From: Chloroflexota bacterium
Lineage (GTDB): Bacteria > Chloroflexota > Anaerolineae > Caldilineales > Caldilineaceae
Direction of reading: 5' to 3'
Length of the DNA: 64,000 bases
Assembly (NCBI GenBank): GCA_024277175.1
Contig: JAJRVT010000155.1
Coordinates: 1 to 64,000 of the forward strand
The notes below the pieces were generated by a model that saw nothing but the letters and a program-made list of their open reading frames with translations, made no database searches and had not been told where the DNA came from. The position numbers were made by a program, and so were the translations under genes. Shown piece by piece: positions 1-8,668 of this stretch (its first letter is position 1; each line of letters starts with the position of its first letter).

Positions 1-524
1 TCGACGCCAACGGTGTGGACCAGGTCGAATTTCTGATCAGCGCCAACCCGGGCGAGCCTCTCAAACCCATGGCCAAGGTCGCGTCCGGCGGCGAGACGGC
101 CCGGCTCATGCTGGCGCTCAAGGGCGTGCTGGCCCACGCTGACGCCACGCCCACCCTCATTTTCGACGAGATCGACCAGGGCATCGGCGGCCGGGTGGGC
201 GGTGTGGTGGGCGAAAAGCTCTGGCGGCTCACCACGCCGAACCAGACGGACCAGAAAACGCCCACCCATCAGGTGCTCTGCATCACCCACCTGCCCCAAC
301 TCGCGGCCTTTGGCGACCGCCATTTCACGGTCAACAAGCAAATCTTCGCCGTCGACAGAACGGAGCGAACCCGCACCCTGGTCGATGACCTGGAAGGGCC
401 GGAACGGGTGGAGGAACTGACCCAGATGCTGGGCGCGCCCAGCGCATCCGGCCGGCGCTCGGTGGAGGAAATGCTGGCGAAGGTGGAGAGGGTGAAACGT
501 GGGGACGTGAAGCGTAAAACGTGA
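1..524 (+). CDS. recN: DNA repair protein RecN, C-terminal part (5' end outside window)
   Basis: This is the C-terminal end of RecN, an SMC-like ATPase that acts in the cytoplasm in repair of DNA double-strand breaks. The visible frame starts at base 3 without a start codon, so the gene begins before the window. It carries the ABC signature region (ASGGETARLMLALK) and the Walker B/D-loop region (TLIFDEIDQGIGG), followed by the CITHLPQLAAFGDRHF switch segment, all in the order expected for RecN. The last codons (reading VKRGDVKRKT) and the stop lie inside an ACGT-rich intergenic repeat that continues to about base 540, so the natural C-terminus may have been altered by the repeat. The identification rests on the characteristic combination of ABC signature and ITHLPQ motif. 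Confidence 0.93.
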   Translation, partial: DANGVDQVEFLISANPGEPLKPMAKVASGGETARLMLALKGVLAHADATPTLIFDEIDQGIGGRVGGVVGEKLWRLTTPNQTDQKTPTHQVLCITHLPQLAAFGDRHFTVNKQIFAVDRTERTRTLVDDLEGPERVEELTQMLGAPSASGRRSVEEMLAKVERVKRGDVKRKT

Positions 525-540
525 AACGCGAGGCGTAATC
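491..540. repeat. Family A ACGT-rich intergenic repeat, copy 1
   Basis: Iterated units of the type cgtgaaacgtaaaacgt and gaggcgtaat run across the recN stop codon. The same units occur at 2809-2899 and at 40307-40345. The copy forms the end of recN and the spacer before the NfeD gene. Confidence 0.75.
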
Positions 541-554
541 GGGGGGTCTGACCT

Positions 555-1928
555 ATGAAACTTACACGCACATATCTGCGAACACTTGCCCTGACCTTGA
601 TCGTTCTGGGGCTGGCCGGTTCGCTGATCGGGAGCGCCGTCATCACCCTCGCTGCGGAGCCGGCGCGCTTTCAAACGCCTACGCCCGAACCGACCGACGC
701 CCCCGCGCCAGGCGATCCCGTCATCGTGCTGACGTACAGCGGCATCGTCACCCCGGTGCTGGATCAGTACATCGGGCAAGGCGTCCAGGCTGCGGAGGAA
801 CGGGGCGCGCAGGCGGTGATCCTGCAACTGGACACGCCCGGTGGCAGCATCAACATCACCAACAGCATCACCCAACGCATACTGGGATCGCCCATCCCCA
901 TCGTGGTCTACATTGCGCCGCCGGGCGCGCGGGCGGGCAGCGCGGGGACCTTCATCACCCTGGCGGCCCACGCCGCGGCCATGACGCCCGACAGCAGCAT
1001 CGGTGCGGCGTCTCCGGTGGATATGGGCGGCGGCGATATCGATCCCACCATGGCGGCCAAAATTCGCAATATCATGAGTGCGGATATCGAGACCCTGGCC
1101 GACCGACGGGGCGAAGAGGCCGTCAACTGGGCGGTGGCCGCGGTCCAGGACGCGGAGGCCGCCACCGCGGCCCGGGCCCTGGAATTGGGCGTGATCGATT
1201 TCGTCGCCGATGATCTGAGCGATCTGCTCAACCAACTGGATGGCTTCCAGGTCACCGTGCGCGGCGAACCCCAGACGTTGCAGACCGCGAACGCACCGGT
1301 GGAGCCGCTGGATCTTACGCCCCTGCAACAGTTCCTCAACTTCATCAGCGATCCGAGTGTGGCCGCGATCCTGCTTTCGTTGGGCGCACTGGGGCTGGCG
1401 GTGGAACTACGCGCACCCGGCTTCGGCGCGCCGGGGATCATCGGCATTATCAGCCTGCTGCTTGGCTTCTATGGGCTGGGGCAAATGGACGCCAGTTTCA
1501 TTGGCATGGCCTTGATGGGCGTGGCCATCATCCTGTTCATCGCCGAGATGTTGACGCCCACCTTTGGAGCCTTGGCCCTGGGCGGCGCGGTTGCATTCAT
1601 CCTCGGCGCGCTGCTGCTCTTCGATACGCCCGGCGTGAGCATTCCCTGGCCCACCCTGCTGCTCATCGTCGGCTTGTTGTCCGGCGTCATCATCTTCGCC
1701 GGCTCCAAGGCCCTCCTGGCCCAACGCCGCCAACCCATCACCGGCAGCGAGGGCATGATCGGCCAGACCGCCAAGGTGAAAGCGGACTTTGGCACTGGTG
1801 AGATCGGCAGCGTCTTCGTCCAGGGCGAATGGTGGAACGCAACGATCAAAGAAGGCCGGGTCCGCAAGGGTGACCGGGTCAAAGTGGTCGACCGCGACGG
1901 CTATACGCTGATCGTGAAGGCTGAGTAA
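555..1928 (+). CDS. nfeD: NfeD-family membrane serine protease (ClpP-class, long form)
   Basis: This is a long-form NfeD protein: an N-terminal ClpP/SppA-like serine protease domain, a block of membrane helices and a C-terminal soluble OB-fold (NfeD) domain. It has an N-terminal signal or anchor (residues 1-34) and a short T/P-rich linker. In the protease domain, PGARAGSAG places the candidate nucleophile at Ser129, and Lys169 (TMAAKIRN) lies 40 residues later, nearly the Ser-Lys spacing of the archaeal 1510-N protease. Several hydrophobic segments follow at about residues 265-390, and residues 395-457 form the OB-like domain. Known relatives act in membrane protein quality control, often with a stomatin partner, but no stomatin gene is visible here. 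Length (457 aa) is typical. Confidence 0.88.
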   Translation: MKLTRTYLRTLALTLIVLGLAGSLIGSAVITLAAEPARFQTPTPEPTDAPAPGDPVIVLTYSGIVTPVLDQYIGQGVQAAEERGAQAVILQLDTPGGSINITNSITQRILGSPIPIVVYIAPPGARAGSAGTFITLAAHAAAMTPDSSIGAASPVDMGGGDIDPTMAAKIRNIMSADIETLADRRGEEAVNWAVAAVQDAEAATAARALELGVIDFVADDLSDLLNQLDGFQVTVRGEPQTLQTANAPVEPLDLTPLQQFLNFISDPSVAAILLSLGALGLAVELRAPGFGAPGIIGIISLLLGFYGLGQMDASFIGMALMGVAIILFIAEMLTPTFGALALGGAVAFILGALLLFDTPGVSIPWPTLLLIVGLLSGVIIFAGSKALLAQRRQPITGSEGMIGQTAKVKADFGTGEIGSVFVQGEWWNATIKEGRVRKGDRVKVVDRDGYTLIVKAE

Positions 1929-1952
1929 GGCAAAACGATAGGACTTCTTTCT

Positions 1953-2804
1953 ATGAGCGAATCGAATACGTGGCGCAGATATCTGACCGATTACAACGAG
2001 GGCCTGGGGCTGGTCTACGAGCGCTTCGTGCTCAATGACTTCCTGGAGGGCTTGCGGCGCAGATACGCGATCCGCTCGGTGCTGGAGGCGCCCCTCTACG
2101 GTATGGCCGGCGTCTCCGGCATCAACGACGTGATGCTGGCCCGGAACGGCGTGGACGTGACCCTGGTGGACGACAATGCCGAACGGATCGAGGGCGTCCA
2201 GCGCATCTGGGAGGAGGACCTGGGCCTATCGCCCAACCTGATCCTGATCCGCCCTGATCGCTGGGGCGACCTGCCCTTTGCAGACGATAGCTTCGACCTG
2301 ACCTGGGAATGGGCCGGCCTCTGGTACATCCACAACCCGGCCGGCCTGCTGCGGGAGTTGGTGCGCACCAGCCGGGACCTGGTCTTTGTGGCCATGCCCA
2401 ACAACATCCAGGTTGGCTACTGGATGCGCAAACTGGTCATCGACCGGGAGTTTTTCGCCACCCACGATGAAAGCTGGACCAACATCGGGCGCATCCGCCG
2501 CATTCTGGAGGGGGCCGGCGTGGAGATCATTGATCAAGGCGTACTCGACGTTCCCCCCTGGCCGGACACCGTCATGCCCGCCAACGAGGTGCTGCACCGG
2601 CTGGGCATCCGCAGCCAGAAGCTGGAAGCCCAGTTCACCGGCGATGACTGGCAGTGGAGCACCATGGCCTACTACATGGGCCAGGAGCCGGATCTGCGCG
2701 ACCGGGTGATGAAGTACGCCTGGCTGGACCACGCCCCTCTGCCCTGGCAGATCAAGACTGTCTGGGCCCATCATCGGTATTTGCTAGGGCGGGTGAAGAG
2801 GTAA
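1953..2804 (+). CDS. Class I SAM-dependent methyltransferase-like protein
   Basis: A 283-aa cytoplasmic protein with features of a Rossmann-fold methyltransferase of the methyltransferase-11 type. Residues near 45-75 hold a degenerate glycine-rich loop (EAPLYGMAGVSG), then an acidic strand end (VTLVDDN), then a DLPFADDSFDLTW motif typical of the post-motif region. The substrate cannot be read from the sequence. It starts 24 nt after the NfeD gene and may be co-transcribed with it. Its stop codon abuts a family A repeat, which supplies the final KR and stop context. The fold call is fairly sure and the function unknown. Confidence 0.7.
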   Translation: MSESNTWRRYLTDYNEGLGLVYERFVLNDFLEGLRRRYAIRSVLEAPLYGMAGVSGINDVMLARNGVDVTLVDDNAERIEGVQRIWEEDLGLSPNLILIRPDRWGDLPFADDSFDLTWEWAGLWYIHNPAGLLRELVRTSRDLVFVAMPNNIQVGYWMRKLVIDREFFATHDESWTNIGRIRRILEGAGVEIIDQGVLDVPPWPDTVMPANEVLHRLGIRSQKLEAQFTGDDWQWSTMAYYMGQEPDLRDRVMKYAWLDHAPLPWQIKTVWAHHRYLLGRVKR

Positions 2805-2808
2805 AACA

Positions 2809-2899
2809 TAATGCGTGAAACGTAAAACGTAATGCGTAAAATAGAGCGGCGTCAGGTTGTCCGCGTCGCTCTCACCCACACATTACGTTTCACGCATTA
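2809..2899. repeat. Family A repeat forming a 17-bp perfect inverted repeat between convergent genes
   Basis: The arm taatgcgtgaaacgtaa at 2809-2825 is the exact reverse complement of 2883-2899, with a 57-nt loop. The left side adjoins the methyltransferase stop codon, and the right side contains the stop codon of the minus-strand lipoprotein gene. It could serve as a shared hairpin 3' end, although no T-tract follows. Confidence 0.85.
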
Positions 2900-3503
2900 C
2901 GGCTCCCGCGTCACAACCGAATCCAACACCGACGTCCCCTCCGGCGTGAGCGCGTCGGCGATCAGGGTGGCTACCGGGCCGGGACCCAGCGCGCGGCTGA
3001 CCACAGTCAAATCGTCGTCGCCGTAGAGGGTGAGGCGGTTCTGGGGCAGCCAGCCGGGGAGGCCGGCGTCGGTGAAGACAGCCAAATGTCGACCGTCCTC
3101 CGAGCGCCCGGTCACGGTGACCGTGTCGCCGGCATGGAGGGTGTCGATGGTCGCGCCGCCCGGCTCCGCCTGCAACGCGGTGCGAAAACGCACAATGCCC
3201 ATGGCCGTGGGCGGCTGCGCCGGGAGCACCGCGCGCAACAGCGCTCGGGCGTCCGCCCCGGAGGGAACCGGCGTGGCGGACGCGCTGACGTCGGCCAACA
3301 CACGCCGAGCCGCGTGAACGGCGATAGTCGGCGGCGGGGTCAGTCGAAAGACGCGCGCGGAGTTGTCGAAGACAGGCGTGGCCTGAACCGGCCGAACCAC
3401 ATCGGGCGGCAGAGCCGTAGGCGTGGCCGCGCTGCCCCCGCTACACGCGGTCAGGAGCAGGGCGAGGAGAGCGAGGAAGAGCCAGTGGCGACAAGATGAC
3501 AAG
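2897..3503 (-). CDS. Small lipoprotein with an SH3-like domain
   Basis: A secreted lipoprotein of unknown role. From a TTG at 3503 the protein opens with a compact signal (FLALLALLLTAC), a lipobox cysteine and a Ser/Gly/Thr/Pro-rich tether. Toward the C-terminus a bacterial SH3-like segment can be seen (VRFRTALQAEPGG, GDTVTVTGRSEDGRHLAVF, PGWLPQNRLTL). I prefer the TTG start because the longer frame, beginning at an ATG at 3685, would translate the family B repeat into a low-complexity P/G/S-rich leader and would overlap the upstream permease gene. The stop lies in a family A repeat. It is downstream of, and co-oriented with, the MacB-like exporter genes, so it may be an accessory envelope protein. 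Confidence 0.6.
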
Positions 3504-3662
3504 ATGACAAGGTGACGTCTCCCCCAGGATTGGGGGCCGGGGGGCCGGGACGACGGAGGGACAAGATGACAGGATTGGGGGTCGGGGGGCCGGGATGACA
3601 GGGTGACGTCTCCCCCAGGATTGGGGGCCGGGGGGCCGAGATGACTCGTGACTCGTGACATG
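3490..3662. repeat. Family B repeat (gatgacaagatgac / gattgggggccggggggcc)
   Basis: Iterated units gatgacaagatgaca, gtgacgtctcccccag and attgggggccggggggcc fill the space between the permease stop (3666) and the lipoprotein signal sequence. Related copies lie at 26474-26583 and 34244-34316. The copy covers the position where the lipoprotein start codon and ribosome site would be expected. Confidence 0.8.
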
Positions 3663-3665
3663 TGT

Positions 3666-4907
3666 CTATTCATAGCGCAACGCATCGATCGGATTGAGCC
3701 GGCTGGCGCGGACCGCGGGATAGATGCCGAAGAAGAGGCCGACGGCCATGGAAAAGAACAATGAGATCAAGACGGCGTCTACGCCGACCACAGCGCTGAA
3801 GGAATCGGAAATATTGCTGACCGCCTTTGCGCCGATGATGCCCAGGATAATGCCGATAATGCCGCCGAAGACGGCCAGGGTCACGGCCTCGATGAGAAAT
3901 TGAAGCAATACGTCCCGACGTTTGGCGCCCACGGCCTTGCGCAGGCCGATCTCCCGGGTGCGCTCAGTGACGCTGACCAGCATGATGTTCATGATGCCGA
4001 TGCCGCCCACCAGCAGGCTGATGCCCGCGATCGCGCCCAGGAAGAGGGTCAGCGCGCCCAAAATTTCGCCAAAGACGGAAATGATGTCATTCTGACTGAT
4101 GATGCTGAAATCGTCGTCATCCAGATAGCTGATGCCGCGACGGGCGCGCAAGGTGGCGGCGATCTCATCCTGGGTCTCCTGGATGCGGTCACTGTCCATC
4201 ACAGAGACGTAGATGACGCTGACCTGGTAGCCGCCGCTGACCGTCTTACGCTTGAAGAGCCGGTCCTGGGCCGTGGTCAGGGGGATGAAGACGGATGCAT
4301 CCTCGTTGCCGCCCGGTCCGCCGCCCCGCTCCTCCATGACGCCGATGACCTGAAAGGCCATGTTGTTGATGCGCACGGTCTGGCCCACCGGGTGCTCATC
4401 CGGTTCGAAAAGTTCGGTGTAGACGTCCTGTCCCAGCGTCACCACCCGCGCCCGTTCGTCGAAGTCTTCCTGGGTGAAAAAGTCGCCGATCACCGTCGGC
4501 CAGTTGCGCACATTCGAGAAGGAGGGCGTCACCGCGCTGACGGTGGCCTGCATGTCCTTCCCTTCTCTGGAAATGGTGGCGTCGGTGAAGAACTCGGCCG
4601 AGACCGCGCGCACGTCCGGGTTTTGAGAACGGTCGCCCAATACCTCCATATCTTCCAGCGTCAGCGGATTGATCCGCCCCCCGGTTCCGGGATGCCCCGC
4701 CTCCAACTGGCCGGGCACGACGAAAAGCAGGTTGCTACCCAGGCTCGTAAAGCGGTCGGTGACGAATTTCTCCACGCCGCGGCCGATGGACATGAGCGCA
4801 ATCACCGCGCCCACGCCAATGATGATGCCGAGCATGGTCAACACGCTGCGTAATTTGTTCGCCGCCAATGCACGCATGGCGATGCGGATGGATTCGATGA
4901 ATTTCAT
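3666..4907 (-). CDS. MacB-type ABC transporter permease (FtsX domain)
   Basis: A 413-aa inner-membrane permease of the MacB/FtsX type. One transmembrane helix follows a basic amphipathic N-terminus (RIAMRALAANKLRSVLTMLGIIIGVGAVIAL). A large extracytoplasmic MacB_PCD domain spans about residues 50-270, and three helices lie at the C-terminus after the coupling segment RTREIGLRKAVGAKRRDVLLQF. It pairs with the ATPase just upstream (5772-5023) and the adaptor (7314-5842) as a MacA-MacB-like system. The cargo is unknown; relatives export macrolides, peptides or lipoproteins, or act as mechanotransmitters. A 115-nt gap filled by a family C hairpin separates it from the ATPase gene. Confidence 0.9.
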   Translation of the reverse strand: MKFIESIRIAMRALAANKLRSVLTMLGIIIGVGAVIALMSIGRGVEKFVTDRFTSLGSNLLFVVPGQLEAGHPGTGGRINPLTLEDMEVLGDRSQNPDVRAVSAEFFTDATISREGKDMQATVSAVTPSFSNVRNWPTVIGDFFTQEDFDERARVVTLGQDVYTELFEPDEHPVGQTVRINNMAFQVIGVMEERGGGPGGNEDASVFIPLTTAQDRLFKRKTVSGGYQVSVIYVSVMDSDRIQETQDEIAATLRARRGISYLDDDDFSIISQNDIISVFGEILGALTLFLGAIAGISLLVGGIGIMNIMLVSVTERTREIGLRKAVGAKRRDVLLQFLIEAVTLAVFGGIIGIILGIIGAKAVSNISDSFSAVVGVDAVLISLFFSMAVGLFFGIYPAVRASRLNPIDALRYE

Positions 4908-4920
4908 GGTTCGGATCTGA

Positions 4921-5013
4921 ATAGACCGCGGATTAGGCGGATTGGGCAGATCTTCACGGATTTTTTTGAAGGATCTGTTCTGATCCGCCCAATCTGCCCA
5001 ATCCGCGGTCCAT
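4921..5013. repeat. Family C hairpin repeat (gaccgcggatt...aatccgcggtc), copy 1
   Basis: The arms ggattgggcagat (4939-4951) and its exact complement (4992-5004) are flanked by accgcggat and atccgcggt, so the whole element folds back. It lies inside the exporter operon, between the ATPase and permease genes. Other copies are at 44735-44935, 52978-53062, 55313-55440, 59762-59853 and 62053-62140. Confidence 0.88.
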
Positions 5014-5022
5014 TAGCTAGCC

Positions 5023-5772
5023 TTAATTTGTCGCGACGTCGGCCTCGATCAGCCCGTCGCGGATGTGCACGATGCGGTTGCAATACTCGGCCGTCTCCGG
5101 ATCGTGGGTGACGAAAATAATGATAATCCCCTGCTCTTGGTTCAGGCGCTGAAAAAGCTCCATGATCTCGATGCCGGTCTGGGTGTCCAGGTTGCCGGTC
5201 GGCTCGTCAGCCAGGATCAGCGCGGGCCGGTTGACCAGGGCCCGGGCGATAGCCACCCGCTGCTGCTGGCCGCCCGACAGTTCGTTGGGCTTATGGTCCA
5301 GCCGGTCGCCCAGCCCCACCAGATCCAGCACCTCCGCTGCCCGATCATGCCGTTTACGACCGCTCGTCCCGGCGTAGATCAACGGTAGTTCCACGTTGGC
5401 CAACGCCGATGTGCGCGGCAAAAGGTTGAAATTCTGGAAGACGAAGCCCAGCTTATGACAGCGAATCTCAGCCAGTTGATCGTCGTTCAGCCCGCCTACA
5501 TCCACGCCGTCCAGGGCGTAGAAGCCTGAGGTGGGCACATCCAGGCAGCCGATGATATTCATCAACGTGGACTTGCCACTGCCGCTCGGCCCCATAATGG
5601 CCAGCATCTCGCTAGGCCAGACGTCCAGATCGACGCCGCGCAGGGCGCGCACCTCCATCGTCCCCATCTGGTAGATCTTGAAGACGTCACGCACAGCAAT
5701 AACAGGCTGGGAGCGTTCAGCTTCGGTCGTTGAATTTGGAGCGGCCAAAACGGGCGTAGATGATGCTGACAT
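5023..5772 (-). CDS. MacB/LolD-type ABC transporter ATP-binding protein
   Basis: The 249-aa ATPase subunit of the exporter. Walker A GPSGSGKS is at residues 61-68, the Q-loop in [10 protein letters not shown], the signature LSGGQQQR at about 165-172, and Walker [13 protein letters not shown] at about 186-197, with an FVTHD switch histidine. The TGNLD wording is the hallmark of the MacB/LolD/FtsE group. Residues 1-22 precede the domain and are poorly conserved in appearance. It sits between the adaptor and permease genes on the minus strand, which argues for one operon despite the inserted repeat. Confidence 0.93.
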   Translation of the reverse strand: MSASSTPVLAAPNSTTEAERSQPVIAVRDVFKIYQMGTMEVRALRGVDLDVWPSEMLAIMGPSGSGKSTLMNIIGCLDVPTSGFYALDGVDVGGLNDDQLAEIRCHKLGFVFQNFNLLPRTSALANVELPLIYAGTSGRKRHDRAAEVLDLVGLGDRLDHKPNELSGGQQQRVAIARALVNRPALILADEPTGNLDTQTGIEIMELFQRLNQEQGIIIIFVTHDPETAEYCNRIVHIRDGLIEADVATN

Positions 5773-5841
5773 AGAAACGTAGATCGCCTTCTGATTGACA
5801 TCTTCCTGGCAACTTAGAGCGGCCAGGAAGGTTGCACGGTC

Positions 5842-7314
5842 CTACGGGCCGCCAAAGATAGCGCCCCGCAGCCGTTCCTCGCTGCTGCGGGAGATCAGGG
5901 CCACCTCGTCGCCATCTTCCAACCCGCCCAGCACCTGGCTCATGCGCTCGTTACGCAGCCCCAGTTCCACCTCCTGGAAGACCGGCTCGCCATCCACCAG
6001 TTTGTAGACATAGGCCCGATCGGTCTCCCGATCCAGTTGGATAAAGCGGTTGGGGACCAGCACCGCGTCATCGACGTTGGCGGTGGTGATGAACGCGGTC
6101 GCGCTCATGCCGGCGCGCAGGGGGGCGTCGGTGGGGGCAGGCGTGATGGTCACCGGGTAGGCGATGACGCCGCCCACGTTGCTGGCCGTCGGGGCCACTT
6201 CGGTAACCTGACCAGTCAGATCATCCCCGGGCAGGGCGTCGACGCGAATGCGGACCGGCTGGCCCACGGCCACCTGGCGCACGTCGATCTCATCCACCAA
6301 CACGTCCATCTTCAGATGATCTAGGTCGGTCACCACCACCGCGGGCAGACCGGCGTTCGCCTGTTCGTTGGCTTTGATGTTCACCTGGCTGACCACGCCG
6401 TCGAAGGGGGCGATCAGCTGGGCGTTGTTGAGGTTGTTCTCAGCCTGGAGCAGACCAATTTGAGCCTGTTGCAACTGGGCCCGGGCGATGCGCAGGTCCT
6501 GCTCGTCCGGCCCATCCAGCAAGGCGTCCAAATTTTTCTGGGCGGTGAGGAGGTTGCTCTGAGCCTGGCGCACCCCGACCTCGGCCTGGGCGATTTGGTT
6601 GAGCGCGGCCGTGATCTGAGCCTGGGTGGGCGGCTCATCGGTGATCGCCGCCTGGGCCTTGGCGACTTCCAGGGCGACAGTGGCCTGCTCCAGCTGCGCG
6701 GCCTGGGGCAATGCGCCGGCATTGGGCAGGTTCTTGATCTCGTTGTAGGCTTGCTGCGCCGTCTTGACGTTGGCCTCGGCCTGACGCACCTGAGCCTGAT
6801 TGACCAGTCGCTGGGCGTCCGACGGCCCGGCCAACAGATCCCGGTACGCCGCCTGTGCGGCCTTCAGGCTGGCTTCGGCCCCGGCCACCCCATTTTGGGC
6901 AACCTCGACGGCAGCCTGGGCAGTCAGCAGATCGTCCTCGCTGGGCGGCTGCTCCAGCTTGGCCAGTTGGGCCTCACTGATCTCGGCGGCGGCGCGCGCC
7001 TGGGCCAAAGCCAGCGTCAGGTCCGTGGTGTCCAGTTCGGCCAGCAGATCGCCCTCGGACACCTCCTGCCCCTCCACCACGTAGACATTGCTCACCGTCC
7101 CCGGTGCGCGGAAGACCAGCGAGACCTCTGTTTCAGGCTCGATATTGCCCGTGGCGCTGACGGTGCTGGCGATAGAGCCGCGTTCCACGGTCGCGGTTTC
7201 ATACGCAGGCTCTTCCGCAGCCTGCTGGCGTGGCAGCCAAATCCGTTGATAAGCGAGCCAGCCGGCCGCCGTCAAACCAACCAAAACGACTAACGCTATG
7301 ATCCATTTACGCAT
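5842..7314 (-). CDS. MacA/HlyD-type periplasmic adaptor (membrane fusion protein)
   Basis: A 490-aa membrane-anchored adaptor protein. An N-terminal transmembrane anchor (residues 4-22) is followed by a biotinyl-lipoyl half (RAPGTVSNVYVVEGQEVSEGDLLAELD). A long Ala/Gln/Leu-rich alpha-helical hairpin spans about residues 110-300. A second lipoyl half (LIAPFDGVVSQVNIKANEQ) and beta-barrel domains follow. The helical hairpin is long and internally repetitive (repeats of the LxxAQxNL and ARAQLQQAQ kind). It is the first gene of the exporter operon. In a cell without an outer membrane such adaptors cannot bridge to TolC and probably gate or receive cargo outside; that is inference. Confidence 0.9.
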   Translation of the reverse strand: MRKWIIALVVLVGLTAAGWLAYQRIWLPRQQAAEEPAYETATVERGSIASTVSATGNIEPETEVSLVFRAPGTVSNVYVVEGQEVSEGDLLAELDTTDLTLALAQARAAAEISEAQLAKLEQPPSEDDLLTAQAAVEVAQNGVAGAEASLKAAQAAYRDLLAGPSDAQRLVNQAQVRQAEANVKTAQQAYNEIKNLPNAGALPQAAQLEQATVALEVAKAQAAITDEPPTQAQITAALNQIAQAEVGVRQAQSNLLTAQKNLDALLDGPDEQDLRIARAQLQQAQIGLLQAENNLNNAQLIAPFDGVVSQVNIKANEQANAGLPAVVVTDLDHLKMDVLVDEIDVRQVAVGQPVRIRVDALPGDDLTGQVTEVAPTASNVGGVIAYPVTITPAPTDAPLRAGMSATAFITTANVDDAVLVPNRFIQLDRETDRAYVYKLVDGEPVFQEVELGLRNERMSQVLGGLEDGDEVALISRSSEERLRGAIFGGP

Positions 7315-7392
7315 CGGTCATCCATTCACTGAATCGTTACATCTATCCCTGCGAAACCGAAAGCAAAAGGGGTGAATCAGAAACAAAACGGA

Positions 7393-7453
7393 GAGTTATC
7401 CCCAGCCACCCCCCTGAGAACAGGGGATAAACGACCGGTTCTGGGGATAACTC
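7393..7453. other. 13-bp perfect inverted repeat with a competing internal arm
   Basis: gagttatccccag (7393-7405) pairs exactly with 7441-7453. The internal ggggataa at 7423-7430 can pair instead with ttatcccc at 7396-7403, so two alternative hairpins share the left arm. It lies downstream of the dehydrogenase gene and upstream of the adaptor gene on the minus strand, where it could act as a terminator or as a switch in the adaptor leader. Confidence 0.7.
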
Positions 7454-7481
7454 ACTCCTTTTTTCACAAGTGATCCGTAAT

Positions 7482-8393
7482 TTACCCTTCACTTTCGGTT
7501 TCGGATCCAACCTGGAAGCCAGCTAAATGCTCCAGCGCCTTGATCAAGGCGTGGTTGCCTTCGCTCCCCAACCCCTGGGCCTCCAGGGTGCGGTAGAGGT
7601 TGAAAACAAAGCTCGTTCCAGGAATGGGAACGCCTGACTGGTCGGCGGCTTCCAGCACCAGGCGCAGGTCTTTTTGTTGCAGATCGATGGTGAAGCCGGG
7701 TCGCCAATCCCGCCGCATGATCTGCGGGGCGCGGTTGGTGAACATCCAACTGCCGGCCGCACCCTGGCTGATGGCGTCGAAGGTCTTCTGCAAATCCACG
7801 CCGCCGGCCTGGGCGAAGAGGAGCGCCTCGCACATGGCTAGGGCGTTGCCCACCACCAGCACCTGGTTGACCAACTTAACGGTCTGGCCGGATCCGTTCT
7901 CCTCGCCCACGTGGGTGATGGTCTTGCCCATGGCCTGGAAGACAGGCAGGGCGCGCGCAAACTGCTCACCGTCTCCGCCCACCATAATGCTGAGCGTGCC
8001 TTTGGCCGCACCCTCGCTGCCGCCGCTGATGGGCGCATCCAACATATGAACGCCTTTGTCCGCCAGTTCAGCCGCGATCTCTCGGGTGGCCTGGGGGCTG
8101 ATGGTGCTACAGTCGATGACCAGGGAACCAGGTTTTGCGCCGTGGATCACGCCGTTCTCGCCCAGGATCACGTTCTGCACATCGGGCGTGTCACTGACGC
8201 AGGTGATGATGACGTCGCTGTGCGCGGCTACATCGGCAGGACTTTCACCGGCCTCCGCGCCCGCGGCCACCAAAGGCTCCATGCGGCTGGCGGTCCGATT
8301 CCAAACCCGCACAGGAAAGCCGGCCTTGAGCAAGTTGGCCGCCATGCCTCGTCCCATGATGCCAAGACCGATAAATCCAACTCGTTCGCTCAT
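7482..8393 (-). CDS. Beta-hydroxyacid dehydrogenase (3-hydroxyisobutyrate dehydrogenase / tartronate semialdehyde reductase family)
   Basis: An NAD(P)-dependent dehydrogenase of about 303 aa. It has the Rossmann motif VGFIGLGIMGRGMAANLLKAG at the N-terminus, the substrate-binding motif DAPISGGSEGA, and the catalytic lysine region GSGQTVKLVNQ. I place the start at ATG 8393, preceded by a GAGGA ribosome site, rather than at an in-frame GTG at 8408 that precedes that site. Family members oxidise 3-hydroxyisobutyrate or reduce tartronate semialdehyde; the exact substrate cannot be decided, and the neighbours give no pathway context. Confidence 0.88.
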   Translation of the reverse strand: MSERVGFIGLGIMGRGMAANLLKAGFPVRVWNRTASRMEPLVAAGAEAGESPADVAAHSDVIITCVSDTPDVQNVILGENGVIHGAKPGSLVIDCSTISPQATREIAAELADKGVHMLDAPISGGSEGAAKGTLSIMVGGDGEQFARALPVFQAMGKTITHVGEENGSGQTVKLVNQVLVVGNALAMCEALLFAQAGGVDLQKTFDAISQGAAGSWMFTNRAPQIMRRDWRPGFTIDLQQKDLRLVLEAADQSGVPIPGTSFVFNLYRTLEAQGLGSEGNHALIKALEHLAGFQVGSETESEG

Positions 8394-8609
8394 GCTATTC
8401 TTCCTCACTGTGGTTCATGTTGGGTGGCGATGGATCCATAATAGACTACGCACATCAGTAATAAAAGTCGCACAATTCATCATACGCCCATTCGCTGGAT
8501 GCGCCAAACTTGGGAGAAGAAGGAAGAAGTATGGAGATCTCTCTGAGTTTTTGCGGCGTTGTTGCAAGCATTCCATACACTCGCAACAGTTCAATCGCCC
8601 GGCGTCCCC

Positions 8610-8638
8610 GAAAAAAGGCCCGCCTTGCGGCGGGCCTT
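8610..8638 (-). terminator. Rho-independent terminator of clpC
   Basis: On the minus strand aaggcccgcc and ggcgggcctt form a 10-bp stem with a 4-nt loop, followed by a T-run (read as aaaaaa at 8611-8616 on the plus strand). It lies about 30 nt after the clpC stop. Confidence 0.93.
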
Positions 8639-8668
8639 CGCAGATCTATTTTCCAACGACCTCAGTCA

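Noticed and set aside
3900-4853. 317-codon plus-strand frame opposite the MacB-type permease
   Set aside because: His/Asp/Gly/Ala-rich shadow of a conserved gene with no motif or ribosome site.
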